Below are positions 49,482 through 59,087 of a DNA stretch of 64,000 bases, one piece after another (the first letter of the stretch is position 1; each line of letters starts with the position of its first letter). The notes under the pieces were generated by a model. The model did not search any database. It was given only the letters and a program-made list of their open reading frames with translations, and was not told where the DNA came from. The position numbers and the translations under genes are program-made. This DNA comes from Bacillus sp. N1-1. Lineage in GTDB: Bacteria > Bacillota > Bacilli > Bacillales > Guptibacillaceae. The stretch is from positions 2,852,001-2,916,000 of the forward strand of contig NZ_CP046564.1 in NCBI RefSeq assembly GCF_009818105.1, read 5' to 3'.

Positions 49482-49883
49482 CTATGTACACCTCGTTTTT
49501 ATTCGTCCATTTCTATCCTAATCCGTCAAAACGATGTTGGCAAGTAGAAAAGGGAAGCCGGCTGCTATAACCAGCCTCCCATTTATAGTAAACGCTCCTT
49601 CATAAGGCCTAGGACTCTCATGAAGCAACGATGTTCGGTGTGTAGTAGATAGGATATCCTATGCAAACTTAAAGTATGGGTGACAACTCTTTACAGGAAA
49701 GGGAGTGATTATTTCGAATAAATTCCTCTCATCAAAACTGTAACAGTTACTGAAGATTAAAGACATAAAGTGGAATACATGATACAATATTGATTGAAAT
49801 GTACCTTTTTAGGAAATCCCCTACATAAAGACTACATTAGTAGTGAACAGTGAATACTAAGGGGAAAGCAGGAGGGAAGGCAA
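49482..49883. other. Non-coding gap between holA and yqzM with unexplained hairpins
   Basis: 400 bases without a supported gene. It contains, on the minus strand, a terminator-like hairpin (about 49552-49580) followed by TTTTCT, a CTTCAT/ATGAAG inverted repeat (about 49598-49625) and a perfect 14-base palindrome ATAGGATATCCTAT (about 49649-49662). The holA promoter and the yqzM promoter must also lie here. See findings. Confidence 0.5.
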
Positions 49884-50015
49884 ATGAACGAGTTCGAAAA
49901 AGATGTTCAAGCTAAGGATAATGACGCTGTTCAATCAGCTGTTGGCTTCGTTGTACCATTTTTATTCTTTTCCATCATTTTCTTCACGGCTGTAATTATT
50001 AAAGCACTTGGCTAA
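49884..50015 (+). CDS. yqzM: YqzM small membrane protein
   Basis: 43 aa. An acidic N-terminus (MNEFEKDVQAKDNDA) and one C-terminal membrane helix. It matches the YqzM family, which in B. subtilis also lies between comEC and holA. A GGAGGGAAGG ribosome site precedes the ATG. Function unknown. It shares a terminator with comEC. Confidence 0.87.
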   Translation: MNEFEKDVQAKDNDAVQSAVGFVVPFLFFSIIFFTAVIIKALG

Positions 50016-50040
50016 ATAGACTGCCTCTAGGCAGTCTATT
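50015..50040. terminator. Bidirectional terminator between yqzM and comEC
   Basis: AATAGACTGCC and GGCAGTCTATT around TCTA; it overlaps both stop codons. Confidence 0.85.
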
Positions 50041-52321
50041 TTCCATTTAACATCACGGACCAGCTTCCTTTTTTATTCGATCGATATGTGTATTGAATCG
50101 CGCCATTTACGTCGGTTCGAAGAATAGAGACACCGCGCTCTTGATAGCGTTCTAAAACTTCTTCATCAGGATGACCATAGCGGTTATCTTCCCCAACTGA
50201 TATGATCGCAATTTTGGGGGTGACACGGTCAATGAACTCTTGTGAGCTAGAAGTAACGCTACCATGATGGCCTACTTTTACCACGTCAATTTTCGGAAGA
50301 GAGTGACCAGCAAGAAGTTGACGTTCTCCCTCCGCTTCGACATCCCCCATTAAAAGCCAGCTATATCCGCCAACGCTAGCATGCAAAACGATACTCCCAT
50401 CGTTCTCTTCCTTCGTCTGTAACGCCTGAACAATAGTAAAATTTTCCTCCCCTACGCTCCACGATTGTCCTACTTTTGCGTTTGATACAGGAACACTTTT
50501 TGTTCGTGCGATTTGCATTATATTCGCTTCGACTTCCGTTTGTTCACTACCTTGATCAAGTAACAATCTTTTTATAGAGATGCCTTCTAAAATCTCTTTC
50601 GCTCCACCCGCATGATCAAAATCACCATGAGTAAGCAGCAATAAATCAAGCTCACGAATACCTTTCGACTTTAAAAATGGGAGAACAACATCACCTCCTA
50701 TGTCAAATGTTGACTCTCTTTGTCGCCACATTTCTTCTTTGCCAAAATCCGGTTTTCCGCCTGTATCAATTAAAATAACCTGTTGTTGAAAAGGGAGCAT
50801 AATTAAAATACTATCCCCCTGCCCAACATCAATGAATGTGACCTCTCCATTCGGATTGAGGTAAGGAGCTATGTACAGTCCACCGCAATAAAACAACCAA
50901 ATTACGCTTGCTTTCATAAGTGACCCTCGCTCCCATAACAGAACGACGATAAAGCAAACCCCTAAAGAAATAATTAGCATACCTTCTGACATCGCTCCGA
51001 AAACCACATTCATGTTTAACTCTGAAAGAAACAACAACAAACGATGAATGGACGCAATAAGCGTAGCGAGTAGCTCAGACAAAACCGTAAAAAGAAAGGA
51101 TGCGGAAAGCGTTTGTAATAGGAAAAGAAGCAACAGAGCTGGTAAAACGATTATTGAAATAAATGGAACGTAAATGAGGTTCAATCCTAAACTAATAAAA
51201 GAAATTTGATGAAAGTGATAAATGACAAGAGGAAAAGAAATCACTTGAGCGAGAATCGATAAAGCAAGAAGTTTGGTGAACGGATGTTGATAACGCTTCA
51301 AGATTGTATGAGAGGATACGATTAAAGCAAAAGCAATAAGAAAAGAAAGTTGAAATCCAATATGATAAGCATAGTAAGGATTTACAAATAGTGTTATTAA
51401 ACAAGCTGCCGCAATTCCATCAAGAGGATTAAACTTTAACTGAAACCGCAAACTAAATACAACTGTCATAGCCATTAAAGACGCTCTAACGACCGATGGT
51501 GCACCACCTGTAAAAATAAGGTAAAAAGGATAAAATATGAAAAGCGCACTATACGCTTTCTCTCTTGTCACACCAATTCGTATCATTAGCCAGAAAAACA
51601 AACCTCCTATGACACCTACGTGTAAACCCGATACAGCAAGTACATGACTCAAACCCAATTCTTGATAAGCATCAGTGACATCAGTGGGTAATAAGCTGCG
51701 ATCGCCAACAAGTAACGATGCCGCTAGCCCTTGAAGTTGAATAGGAAAAACGACTGTAATGTCAGATACAACTTTCTGCCGGTATTGTTGAATCTTTACG
51801 ATCAGTGATTTGGATAATGGTAAACATGTTGGTTTTTCATTCAGTTCATAAATCCAGTGAATTTTTTTATGATAAAGGTAACGTTCGTAGTTGAAAAGAG
51901 AAGGTATTCTTAGGGGTGATGGGGGTTTAAGCGTCCCTGAAAAACGACACATGTGGCCTACTTTTAAATTTCTCAAATCATTCTTTTCCACTTCTGATGA
52001 TAAATAATACTGTACCTTTAAATTCTCATTAATTGTGGAAGCTTCAAAAGAAAGAGAATCACCATCAACTTGAGGTAGCGAAGAGATTTTCCCATTTAAG
52101 GATACATCACCTTCTTTTAAAGAGGTGATATTGGAGCTGTTTGTGAGAACTGTGTAACTAAAAGATAGTAGGAAGGTAAGGGTAGCTAACAACAATAGCC
52201 TTCTCTTACCTTTCCATAACCAAATCAACAAAATACTACTCACAGAAACGGCATAGTAGGAATCAACACTGAACACACCAAGTAGTGAAAAGAGCGCTAG
52301 CACCCACAGGTTTCCTTTCAT
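50036..52321 (-). CDS. comEC: DNA uptake channel ComEC
   Basis: 761 aa. N-terminal membrane helices and OB-like DUF4131 domain (~60-160), the central Competence membrane domain with LGLSHVLAVSGLHVG, and a C-terminal metallo-beta-lactamase domain with LLLTHGDFDHAGG and VGHHGS. It carries single-stranded DNA across the membrane during transformation. The start overlaps the comEB stop by one base. Confidence 0.96.
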   Translation of the reverse strand: MKGNLWVLALFSLLGVFSVDSYYAVSVSSILLIWLWKGKRRLLLLATLTFLLSFSYTVLTNSSNITSLKEGDVSLNGKISSLPQVDGDSLSFEASTINENLKVQYYLSSEVEKNDLRNLKVGHMCRFSGTLKPPSPLRIPSLFNYERYLYHKKIHWIYELNEKPTCLPLSKSLIVKIQQYRQKVVSDITVVFPIQLQGLAASLLVGDRSLLPTDVTDAYQELGLSHVLAVSGLHVGVIGGLFFWLMIRIGVTREKAYSALFIFYPFYLIFTGGAPSVVRASLMAMTVVFSLRFQLKFNPLDGIAAACLITLFVNPYYAYHIGFQLSFLIAFALIVSSHTILKRYQHPFTKLLALSILAQVISFPLVIYHFHQISFISLGLNLIYVPFISIIVLPALLLLFLLQTLSASFLFTVLSELLATLIASIHRLLLFLSELNMNVVFGAMSEGMLIISLGVCFIVVLLWERGSLMKASVIWLFYCGGLYIAPYLNPNGEVTFIDVGQGDSILIMLPFQQQVILIDTGGKPDFGKEEMWRQRESTFDIGGDVVLPFLKSKGIRELDLLLLTHGDFDHAGGAKEILEGISIKRLLLDQGSEQTEVEANIMQIARTKSVPVSNAKVGQSWSVGEENFTIVQALQTKEENDGSIVLHASVGGYSWLLMGDVEAEGERQLLAGHSLPKIDVVKVGHHGSVTSSSQEFIDRVTPKIAIISVGEDNRYGHPDEEVLERYQERGVSILRTDVNGAIQYTYRSNKKGSWSVMLNGK

Positions 52322-52884
52322 TACATACCGTATAGCTTGGAAGCTTTCTCATATAATGGTCTTACTTCATTTGCATCAAGACCTGACGCTGAAAGTTTGT
52401 CCAATAAATCCGCAGTTAAATTAAGCTTTTCTTGACTATTCGTATCAAGGATCATCTCTTCTAGTTCAACTTGTCTAACTGTTACACCAGCATCTTCAAA
52501 TAGCTCAACCGCGTAAGGATGATTTTTATAATTTTCTGCATAAATCACCGTTTTAATTCCTGCCTGTATAATCGCCTTACAACAATTAATACAAGGAAAA
52601 TGAGTGACGTAAATTTCAGCTCCGGTTGTTTGCACACCAAATTTAGCGCATTGAATAATGGCATTCATCTCAGCATGAATAGTTCGAACACAATGATTGT
52701 CGATTACATAACACCCTTCGTCAATACAATGAACGCCTCCTGATACAGATCCATTGTATCCACCGGCAATCATCCTTTTGTCTCTTACAATTGTTGCGCC
52801 AACCGTTAAACGAGTACATGTGCTTCTAAGAGCAAGTAAATGGCTTTGGGCCATAAAATACTGATCCCACGAAATACGTTCCAT
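52321..52884 (-). CDS. comEB: ComEB, dCMP deaminase-like competence-operon protein
   Basis: 187 aa. Deaminase fold with the zinc motif HAEMNAI and PCINCCKAI. The C-terminal ~35 residues (EEMILDTNSQ...) extend beyond the dCMP deaminase core. In B. subtilis it is not strictly needed for uptake. Sandwiched between comEA and comEC. Confidence 0.93.
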   Translation of the reverse strand: MERISWDQYFMAQSHLLALRSTCTRLTVGATIVRDKRMIAGGYNGSVSGGVHCIDEGCYVIDNHCVRTIHAEMNAIIQCAKFGVQTTGAEIYVTHFPCINCCKAIIQAGIKTVIYAENYKNHPYAVELFEDAGVTVRQVELEEMILDTNSQEKLNLTADLLDKLSASGLDANEVRPLYEKASKLYGM

Positions 52885-52947
52885 GGTTTTCCCCCCAATG
52901 TTTTATCTTCTATTAGTTTGATCGAAATAATCCTGCTAGTCAATGAC

Positions 52948-53562
52948 TCATTGAACCGTGATTAAATCCTTTAACTTTTCAAACGTTTTTTCCCCTATTC
53001 CACTAATATTTTGTAAATCCTCACTGGCACCGAAAGGACCATTTTCTTCCCTATATTGAATAATTGCTTCTGCTTTTGCTGGTCCAATACCCGGAAGTTC
53101 TTGAAGCTCAATAAGATCCGCCGTATTGATGGAAATAAGTCCTGACTCAGCAGTCACACTTCCGGCAGCCACTGTTGTTTCTCCTTTTAAAGGAACGTAA
53201 ATCATCATCTCATCGATCACTTTGCCAGCGAGGTTCAGCTGAGCTTGATCTGCTTCTTCAAGAAACCCACCAGCCTTCTGAATAACATCTTTCACACGCC
53301 CATTCGCACTAACTTCGTACACACCTGGTGCAACCACGGCCCCCTTTACATCTACGAGTACAATCGTAACCTCACTTTCTTCATCAGGCAGAGGAACTTC
53401 TTTTATGTCTTCTCCCCTCTCCTCTACTTCTTCTTCAAACAGAAACTGCTCTTCCTCGGCTTTAGGTAAATCGTAATAAAAGAATACACCCACTCCAACT
53501 GCTAGCAAAATAATACTGAGAAGAACTTTTTCCCTTGGATTAAACGCTTTCAGATACTTCAT
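52948..53562 (-). CDS. comEA: Competence DNA receptor ComEA
   Basis: 204 aa. An N-terminal membrane anchor (~12-28), an acidic linker, an SLBB domain (~70-135, VDVKGAVVAPGVYEV) and two helix-hairpin-helix motifs at the C-terminus (LQELPGIGPAKAEAII and NISGIGEKTFEKL) that bind double-stranded DNA outside the membrane. First gene of comEA-comEB-comEC, divergent from comER. Confidence 0.95.
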   Translation of the reverse strand: MKYLKAFNPREKVLLSIILLAVGVGVFFYYDLPKAEEEQFLFEEEVEERGEDIKEVPLPDEESEVTIVLVDVKGAVVAPGVYEVSANGRVKDVIQKAGGFLEEADQAQLNLAGKVIDEMMIYVPLKGETTVAAGSVTAESGLISINTADLIELQELPGIGPAKAEAIIQYREENGPFGASEDLQNISGIGEKTFEKLKDLITVQ

Positions 53563-53663
53563 TGGGCATTCATACCTTTCGAATGTTTCATGTTCTTAAA
53601 CATATAATGAGACTTTCTTACATATGTTGTAGGAGAAATGAGTATGGAAGGAGGGGGAGTTCA

Positions 53664-54500
53664 TTGAAAATCGGTGTCATAGGTACCGGCAATATGGGGA
53701 CGATTCTTGTATCTTCCTTTATTGATTCTTGCGCCGTAATACCTTCCCATCTCACAATTGTAAATCGCTCAAGTGAAAAGGCTTCGAAACTTAAACAGCA
53801 ATATCCTTCACTAAATGTTGTCAAAAGTGCTGATGAAGTGGTTAAAAAATCTGATATGATCTTTATTTGCGTCAAACCTCATGAATATTTTCCGCTATTT
53901 AAAAAGATACGGTCTAATTTAAAACAACAGCAGTTAATCGTGTCCATCACTAGCCCAATTAAGGTGAGTGAGATTGAATCATTTGTTACTTGTGACGTAG
54001 CTCGAGCCATTCCAAGTATTACGAACAGAGCTCTTAGCGGCGCCTCACTTGTTACGTTCGGAAGTCGTTGTTCTGAAGCAAACAAAGTAAAGCTACTTTA
54101 TCTGATGTCACAAATTTCTACCCCAATTGAAACAGACGAAGATATCACAAGGGTTTCTTCTGATATTGTGAGTTGTGGCCCAGCTTTTCTAAGTTACTTG
54201 ATTCAACAATTTATTGAAGGAGCAGTGACAGAAACAAACATATCAAATGAGCAAGCTACGATACTTGCCACAGAAATGCTCATTGGTATGGGGAAGCTAC
54301 TTGAAAAAGATTATTTTTCTTTAGAAACTTTACAACGAAAGGTAACCGTCAAAGGTGGTGTTACAGGAGAGGGATTAAAGGTTCTTGAAGCAGAAACTGG
54401 AGAGATGTTTCATCATTTGATTCAGAGCACTCATAGAAAGTTTAAGGAAGATCGTGAAGGAATTAAAGTACAATTTAAGGAAGAGTCGAAGCAAAAATAG
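53664..54500 (+). CDS. comER: ComER, pyrroline-5-carboxylate reductase-like protein
   Basis: 278 aa. Rossmann NAD(P) motif IGVIGTGNMGT at the N-terminus, SITSPI and SCGPAFLSYLIQQFIEGA as in ProC-type enzymes. The TTG at 53664 is 5 bases from GAAGGAGGGGG; in-frame codons upstream lie across the comEA promoter. A role in sporulation or biofilm signalling is reported in Bacillus; its catalytic role is uncertain. Confidence 0.9.
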   Translation: MKIGVIGTGNMGTILVSSFIDSCAVIPSHLTIVNRSSEKASKLKQQYPSLNVVKSADEVVKKSDMIFICVKPHEYFPLFKKIRSNLKQQQLIVSITSPIKVSEIESFVTCDVARAIPSITNRALSGASLVTFGSRCSEANKVKLLYLMSQISTPIETDEDITRVSSDIVSCGPAFLSYLIQQFIEGAVTETNISNEQATILATEMLIGMGKLLEKDYFSLETLQRKVTVKGGVTGEGLKVLEAETGEMFHHLIQSTHRKFKEDREGIKVQFKEESKQK

Positions 54501-54554
54501 CGGGGTGTATAGTTGAATTCGCTACGAAAAGAAAAATCCCTTCAATAAAAGATA

Positions 54555-54586
54555 AAAAGAGTGATTTCAATTGAAATCACTCTTTT
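54555..54586. terminator. Bidirectional terminator between comER and yqeM
   Basis: AAAAAGAGTGATTTCA forms a 32-base perfect palindrome with T-run on the right and A-run on the left. Confidence 0.92.
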
Positions 54587-54588
54587 TA

Positions 54589-55317
54589 CTATTTAACAGC
54601 TCTAAAAAATAAACGCTCAGATGACGGTGTTGGCTCTAATGTTGTAAAATCAGACGTCACCGAAATATTTTCAAAGCCTACTTCTCTTAGCCAGGCTATA
54701 TATTCATCGATTGCAAACGTTCTTTGGTAATGAACTTCATCAAATCGTTCATAAAGTCCTTCTTCATTTTCAACAAAAAAGCTGAGTTCATGCTCAACAG
54801 CGCCTTCTTCTGCCCCAGCAAAGCTATTCCATATATAAGATATATCATCTTCACTACTTGCAAAGGTGTTACCAACAAAAAGGGTTTGTACTTTATAAAG
54901 AGAGTGAACATCAAATAATAACACCCCGCCCTGTTTCAGGTGCTGATATACGTTTGATAAGGTTGCTTTGACACCTTCTCTGTCTGTCACATAGTTCAAC
55001 GAATCACAAAAAATTGTAACAACATCATACAATTCTCCAGTTTCAAGCTCTCGCATATCCTGCTGTAGAAACTTGATTGGAAGCTTTTCACGAATAGCTT
55101 TATCCTGAGCTACAGAGAGCATATGCTCAGAAAGATCCACAGCTGTAACCTCAAAACCAACTTGAGCAAGATTAATGGAACATTCGCCTGTTCCTGAGCC
55201 CAGATCGAGAACTTTACCAGTTGCTACTTCCTTTTTGACAAGATCCACCCATTCACCATATGGAGCCTCTTCCATTAAACGATCGTAAACATAAGAAAAG
55301 CGTTCATATGATTGCAT
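54589..55317 (-). CDS. yqeM: SAM-dependent methyltransferase YqeM
   Basis: 242 aa. Rossmann fold with VLDLGSGTGECSINLAQVG (motif I) and VTIFCDSLNYVTD. The substrate is unknown, and its place after rsfS suggests ribosome or translation. Last gene of the yqeG-to-yqeM operon, closed by a strong terminator. Confidence 0.9.
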   Translation of the reverse strand: MQSYERFSYVYDRLMEEAPYGEWVDLVKKEVATGKVLDLGSGTGECSINLAQVGFEVTAVDLSEHMLSVAQDKAIREKLPIKFLQQDMRELETGELYDVVTIFCDSLNYVTDREGVKATLSNVYQHLKQGGVLLFDVHSLYKVQTLFVGNTFASSEDDISYIWNSFAGAEEGAVEHELSFFVENEEGLYERFDEVHYQRTFAIDEYIAWLREVGFENISVTSDFTTLEPTPSSERLFFRAVK

Positions 55318-55318
55318 A

Positions 55319-55672
55319 TTAAGCTAGAATTTCCTCAAGTGGTAAATGTGGCGCATCGCCCCAAAGCTTCTCGAGGTTATAATAATGGCGTTCATCTTTA
55401 TGAAAAATATGAACAATAACGCTGCCTAAGTCAACAAGAACCCAGCGTGCCTGATCATAACCTTCCAGTCTCTTTATATCCATCCCTTGTTCTAATGCCT
55501 GATCTTTAATTTCTTTGGCGATTGCTTGAACTTGTTTTTCTGAATTACCGTGACATATTAAAAAGTAGTCCGCAATTAATGAAACTCCATTCATATTAAG
55601 TGCAACGATATCTTCTGCTCTTTTATCATCAGCTGCTCTGGCAGCAAGGCTAATCATTTGTTTCTCATTCAT
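55319..55672 (-). CDS. rsfS: Ribosomal silencing factor RsfS (YqeL)
   Basis: 117 aa. NTase-like fold with the family segment IVALNMNGVSLIADYFLI and VLVDLGSVIVHIFH. It binds L14 and blocks subunit joining when nutrients run low. 1 base before yqeM. Confidence 0.96.
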   Translation of the reverse strand: MNEKQMISLAARAADDKRAEDIVALNMNGVSLIADYFLICHGNSEKQVQAIAKEIKDQALEQGMDIKRLEGYDQARWVLVDLGSVIVHIFHKDERHYYNLEKLWGDAPHLPLEEILA

Positions 55673-55692
55673 TTAGTTTCCTCCATTTCTTC

Positions 55693-56259
55693 TCAGGTGT
55701 TCAATGACTTTACGATGCTGTTATATGTTAAGAATGTCGCCGGGTAAACAGGCTGATTCTTCTTCATTAAAAACTGCACAGTATTCCTGAGAGACAACGC
55801 AATAGCTTGATCAAGATCTTTTTGGACAACTTCTCTAACCTCATCTACACCAGGAAATGATCTGCCTGGTTCAATGTAATCAGCAATAAACACACACTTC
55901 TCCATTAACGTCATATCAGGACGCCCAAAGGTATGGTATTTGATTGCATTTAGAATCTCTTCGTCATCGATGCCAATCTCATAGCGCACTAAATAAGCGC
56001 CAACTGGAGCGTGCCAGAGTTCGGATGAGTACTCGAGCAAATCTTTTTTGAACGATTGATCAATAATAATTTGACGCATTTCTTCTTTAGGACGAAACTT
56101 GGCATAATCATGAAAAACGGCTGCTATTTCGGTCCTTTGTGGATCTGCCCCATATTTTTCAGCAAGACCAACCGCAGTATCCGTTACCCCAATCGTATGA
56201 ACATAGCGATGTTCTGTTAAATGAGGCCTAACAAGCTTTAACGCTTCAGTTCGATTCAT
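55693..56259 (-). CDS. yqeK: HD-domain nucleotidase YqeK (Ap4A hydrolase)
   Basis: 188 aa. The HD motif is VFHDYAKFRP near residue 47, with the metal ligand in HRYVHTIGV and SSELWHAPVGAYL. Firmicute YqeK cleaves Ap4A to ADP symmetrically. The ATG at 56259 follows GAGGAGGG; it overlaps the nadD stop by 14 bases. Confidence 0.94.
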   Translation of the reverse strand: MNRTEALKLVRPHLTEHRYVHTIGVTDTAVGLAEKYGADPQRTEIAAVFHDYAKFRPKEEMRQIIIDQSFKKDLLEYSSELWHAPVGAYLVRYEIGIDDEEILNAIKYHTFGRPDMTLMEKCVFIADYIEPGRSFPGVDEVREVVQKDLDQAIALSLRNTVQFLMKKNQPVYPATFLTYNSIVKSLNT

Positions 56260-56836
56260 ATAATCCCTCCTCTGCAATAAAAGTTCGGACGGATTCGGGA
56301 AGTAAATACCTTCCACTCTTTTTGTCATGTAAATTTCTTCTTAATTCACTTGATGAGACATCAATTTGCGGAACGTCAATGAGCGAAACATGGTACCGTT
56401 CTTTATCTGGATGATACCCCGGACGATTAACTCCAATGAACTTAATCATACGAGACAACTCATCTATTCGATGCCAGTTTGGTAAATCCTCAATCATGTC
56501 TCCACCAATAATAAAATAAAAATCGATATCTGGATAATTTTCTTTCAAGATTTCAATGGTATCAATCGTATAAGAGCGATCATTACGTTCAAACTCAATT
56601 AAAGAAAGCTTAAAATGAGGATTTCCATCAATCGCTAACTGAGTCATCTTCATCCTTTGATGATTATCAGTAATGGCACTACCGTTTTTATGCGGGGGAC
56701 GATGGCTCGGCATAAACCAGATTTCATCAAGTTTGCATGTCTCGAGCACTCCCTGTGCAATCGTTAAATGTCCAAGATGAGGGGGGTCAAATGTCCCTCC
56801 AAGTAAGCCGACTCTCAACTTTTTTCCCTCAGTCAT
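56246..56836 (-). CDS. nadD: Nicotinate mononucleotide adenylyltransferase (NadD)
   Basis: 196 aa. The nucleotidyltransferase T/HxGH motif is GGTFDPPHLGH (residues 13-23), with the C-terminal ISSSELRR-type motif (VSSSELRRNL). It joins NaMN and ATP in NAD synthesis. Shares one base with the upstream yhbY stop. Confidence 0.96.
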   Translation of the reverse strand: MTEGKKLRVGLLGGTFDPPHLGHLTIAQGVLETCKLDEIWFMPSHRPPHKNGSAITDNHQRMKMTQLAIDGNPHFKLSLIEFERNDRSYTIDTIEILKENYPDIDFYFIIGGDMIEDLPNWHRIDELSRMIKFIGVNRPGYHPDKERYHVSLIDVPQIDVSSSELRRNLHDKKSGRYLLPESVRTFIAEEGLYESN

Positions 56837-57126
56837 TATGGAAGAAGAATTTCTTTATTCTCTTCTGATTCTTTATACAGTACAATCATATTTCCGATAA
56901 TTTGAACAAGCTCCGCTCCAGTTTCAGTGGACAATTGCTCTCCTACACTATTACGATCTTCTTCACAATTTTGAAGAATGCTTACTTTAATAAGCTCCCT
57001 AGTCTCTAAAGCTTCCTCAATTTGCTTCGTCATATTTTCATTAACGCCACCTTTTCCTACTTGAAAAATAGGATTGAGACGATTTGCTTTTGCGCGTAAA
57101 AAACGTTTTTGTTTACCTGTTAACAT
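56836..57126 (-). CDS. yhbY: RNA-binding CRM-domain protein YhbY (YqeI)
   Basis: 96 aa. A single CRM/KH-like domain with the loop QVGKGGVNENM. Binds pre-50S particles. The ATG at 57126 lies 6 bases from AGGAGG and starts inside the 3' end of aroE. Confidence 0.92.
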   Translation of the reverse strand: MLTGKQKRFLRAKANRLNPIFQVGKGGVNENMTKQIEEALETRELIKVSILQNCEEDRNSVGEQLSTETGAELVQIIGNMIVLYKESEENKEILLP

Positions 57127-57965
57127 GAAAATCCTCCTAACTCTTTTAAAACCGCATTTCTCATTCTTTCTCGATCGGGCGTTTCCCCTGTCCATCTTTC
57201 AAAAGCAAGAGCCCCCTGTTCAACAAACATGGAAATTCCATTATCTGTGACAGCACCTTTTTGTTTTGAAAGTCGCATCCATTTTGTTTCAATTGGATTA
57301 TAAATAAGGTCACTTACCACTGTACCCTTATTCAAACCCTCTACTGATAAAGGCATCCGATTAAGATGTGGGCTCATTCCAATAGATGTTGTATTGATAA
57401 TAATGTCAAAGTGATAAAGCATCGCTTCTGCTTCTTGCAGTGTTGTGGCATTTGCATTTGTATAGGCGTGACATACACTTGTTAGATTCTCCGCTTTCTC
57501 AAGGGTGCGGTTTGCGATCGTTAAGGAAAGCACACCAGCCCTAGAAATACTAACAGCTACTGCTCGAGCAGCCCCGCCTGCTCCAATCACAAGGACTTTT
57601 TTGTTCTTCAGATCCTTTACTTTCATTAGGGTAAGTAAAGAGAGTAAGTAACCTTTTCCATCTGTGTTTGTGCCAATATATTTACCGTCACGCTTGTAAA
57701 CGGTATTTACAGCACCGATATCAAGGGCTTCTTGCTCTACCTCATCTAGTAATGGGATAATGGCGACTTTATGAGGAATGGTCACGTTGAATCCCTGAAT
57801 ATCAAGCATCTTCATAGCCTCTACGCCATCCTCTAACTGTTCTGGTGAAAGATCAAATGCCTGGTAGTGATGTGATAAACCAAGCGCTTTAAATTCACCA
57901 TTATGCATAATTGGTGACATCGAGTGTCCTACAGGATGACCAATAAGTCCATATAGTTTCCCCAT
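57120..57965 (-). CDS. aroE: Shikimate dehydrogenase (AroE)
   Basis: 281 aa. N-terminal catalytic domain (LIGHPVGHSMSPIMHN, FNVTIPHK) and NADPH domain (VIGAGGAARAV, ANRTLEKAENL). Reduces dehydroshikimate in aromatic amino acid synthesis. Lies after yqeH in the conserved operon. Confidence 0.96.
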   Translation of the reverse strand: MGKLYGLIGHPVGHSMSPIMHNGEFKALGLSHHYQAFDLSPEQLEDGVEAMKMLDIQGFNVTIPHKVAIIPLLDEVEQEALDIGAVNTVYKRDGKYIGTNTDGKGYLLSLLTLMKVKDLKNKKVLVIGAGGAARAVAVSISRAGVLSLTIANRTLEKAENLTSVCHAYTNANATTLQEAEAMLYHFDIIINTTSIGMSPHLNRMPLSVEGLNKGTVVSDLIYNPIETKWMRLSKQKGAVTDNGISMFVEQGALAFERWTGETPDRERMRNAVLKELGGFSC

Positions 57966-57975
57966 TACCTGCCTC

Positions 57976-59085
57976 CTAAATTAATGATTTTCTGATTGAG
58001 ACGCCAACGCCTTCAGGTGCATAGGCTTTAACAGTTGTACCCTTTCCAGATACGGTTACCCATCCAAGTCCAGAAAAGACAATATCCATTTTTTCTTCTT
58101 TTATTCGAAGCTCATGTCCAATTAAAGCAGGAAGCTCTTTTTTCGTTTGATCACCAGGAGGATACAGAAGTTCTCCAAGGTGGTCTCGATAGAGCTCATC
58201 AGCTTTCTCAATCTTCGTACGGTGAATATAGAGATCGTTCGACACATGACAAATAAAGGACTGCCTTCCACCTTCCACAAAATCAAGACGTGAAAGTCCT
58301 CCAAAGAAAAGGGTCTGACCTTCATTTAATTGGAATACTTTTGGCTTGATCTCTTTTTTAGGGCTAATTAACTTTAATTCTTCGGCATTTACGAAATGAG
58401 CCATCTGATGATGATTAATAATTCCTGGAGTGTCATATAAGGTATTGCCATCATCAAGTGGAATATCAATCAAATCAAGCGTAGTCCCTGGGAACTGACT
58501 TGTTGTGATCATTTGTTCTTCATCGCCACCAAACTCGTGTATAAGTCGGTTTACAAATGTTGATTTCCCTACATTCGTACAGCCAATAATATAAACGTCT
58601 CTTCCATCCCTTAAGCGATCAATTTCAGCAGCAACGTCCATTACACCATCGCCTTTATCTGCACTCATTAACATCACTTCTGCTGGCTTTAGTCCATTTT
58701 CTTTTGAACTTGTTTGCATCCATTTTACTAACTTTGCTCTGTTCACAGATTTAGGCAGAAGGTCCACCTTGTTTCCAACTAATAATACGGGATTTCCACC
58801 CGCAAATCTTTGAATACCTGGTAACCAGCTCCCGTTAAAATCAAAAATATCAACAATTTTGACAATAAGAGCATCCGTCCGACTAATTTCATTTAGAATC
58901 TTTAAAAAATCATCATCTGTCAACGAAACGTCTTGAATTTCATTATAATGCTTCAAACGAAAACAGCGCTGACAGATAATTACATCACGTTTAAGCGCAG
59001 AAGGCGGCGCATAACCTAATGCATTTTTATCTTCTGTTTGAATGTGTACGCCACATCCAGCACAAATGATTTGTTCATTTTCCAA
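57976..59085 (-). CDS. yqeH: Circularly permuted GTPase YqeH
   Basis: 369 aa. Zinc finger CAGC...CQRC at residues ~9-40, then permuted G motifs: VGNKVDLLP (G4), then GCTNVGKST (G1), QFPGTTLD (G2) and YDTPG (G3). Needed for 30S assembly. The start is TTG at 59085 with GGGAGGAATAGG upstream; it aligns with the B. subtilis N-terminus. Two bases after the yqeG stop. Confidence 0.95.
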   Translation of the reverse strand: MENEQIICAGCGVHIQTEDKNALGYAPPSALKRDVIICQRCFRLKHYNEIQDVSLTDDDFLKILNEISRTDALIVKIVDIFDFNGSWLPGIQRFAGGNPVLLVGNKVDLLPKSVNRAKLVKWMQTSSKENGLKPAEVMLMSADKGDGVMDVAAEIDRLRDGRDVYIIGCTNVGKSTFVNRLIHEFGGDEEQMITTSQFPGTTLDLIDIPLDDGNTLYDTPGIINHHQMAHFVNAEELKLISPKKEIKPKVFQLNEGQTLFFGGLSRLDFVEGGRQSFICHVSNDLYIHRTKIEKADELYRDHLGELLYPPGDQTKKELPALIGHELRIKEEKMDIVFSGLGWVTVSGKGTTVKAYAPEGVGVSIRKSLI

Positions 59086-59087
59086 AC

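Noticed and set aside
49552..49600. Tiny minus-strand frame MGGWL preceded by AGGAG
   Set aside because: Five codons only and placed inside the hairpin; no evidence that it is translated.
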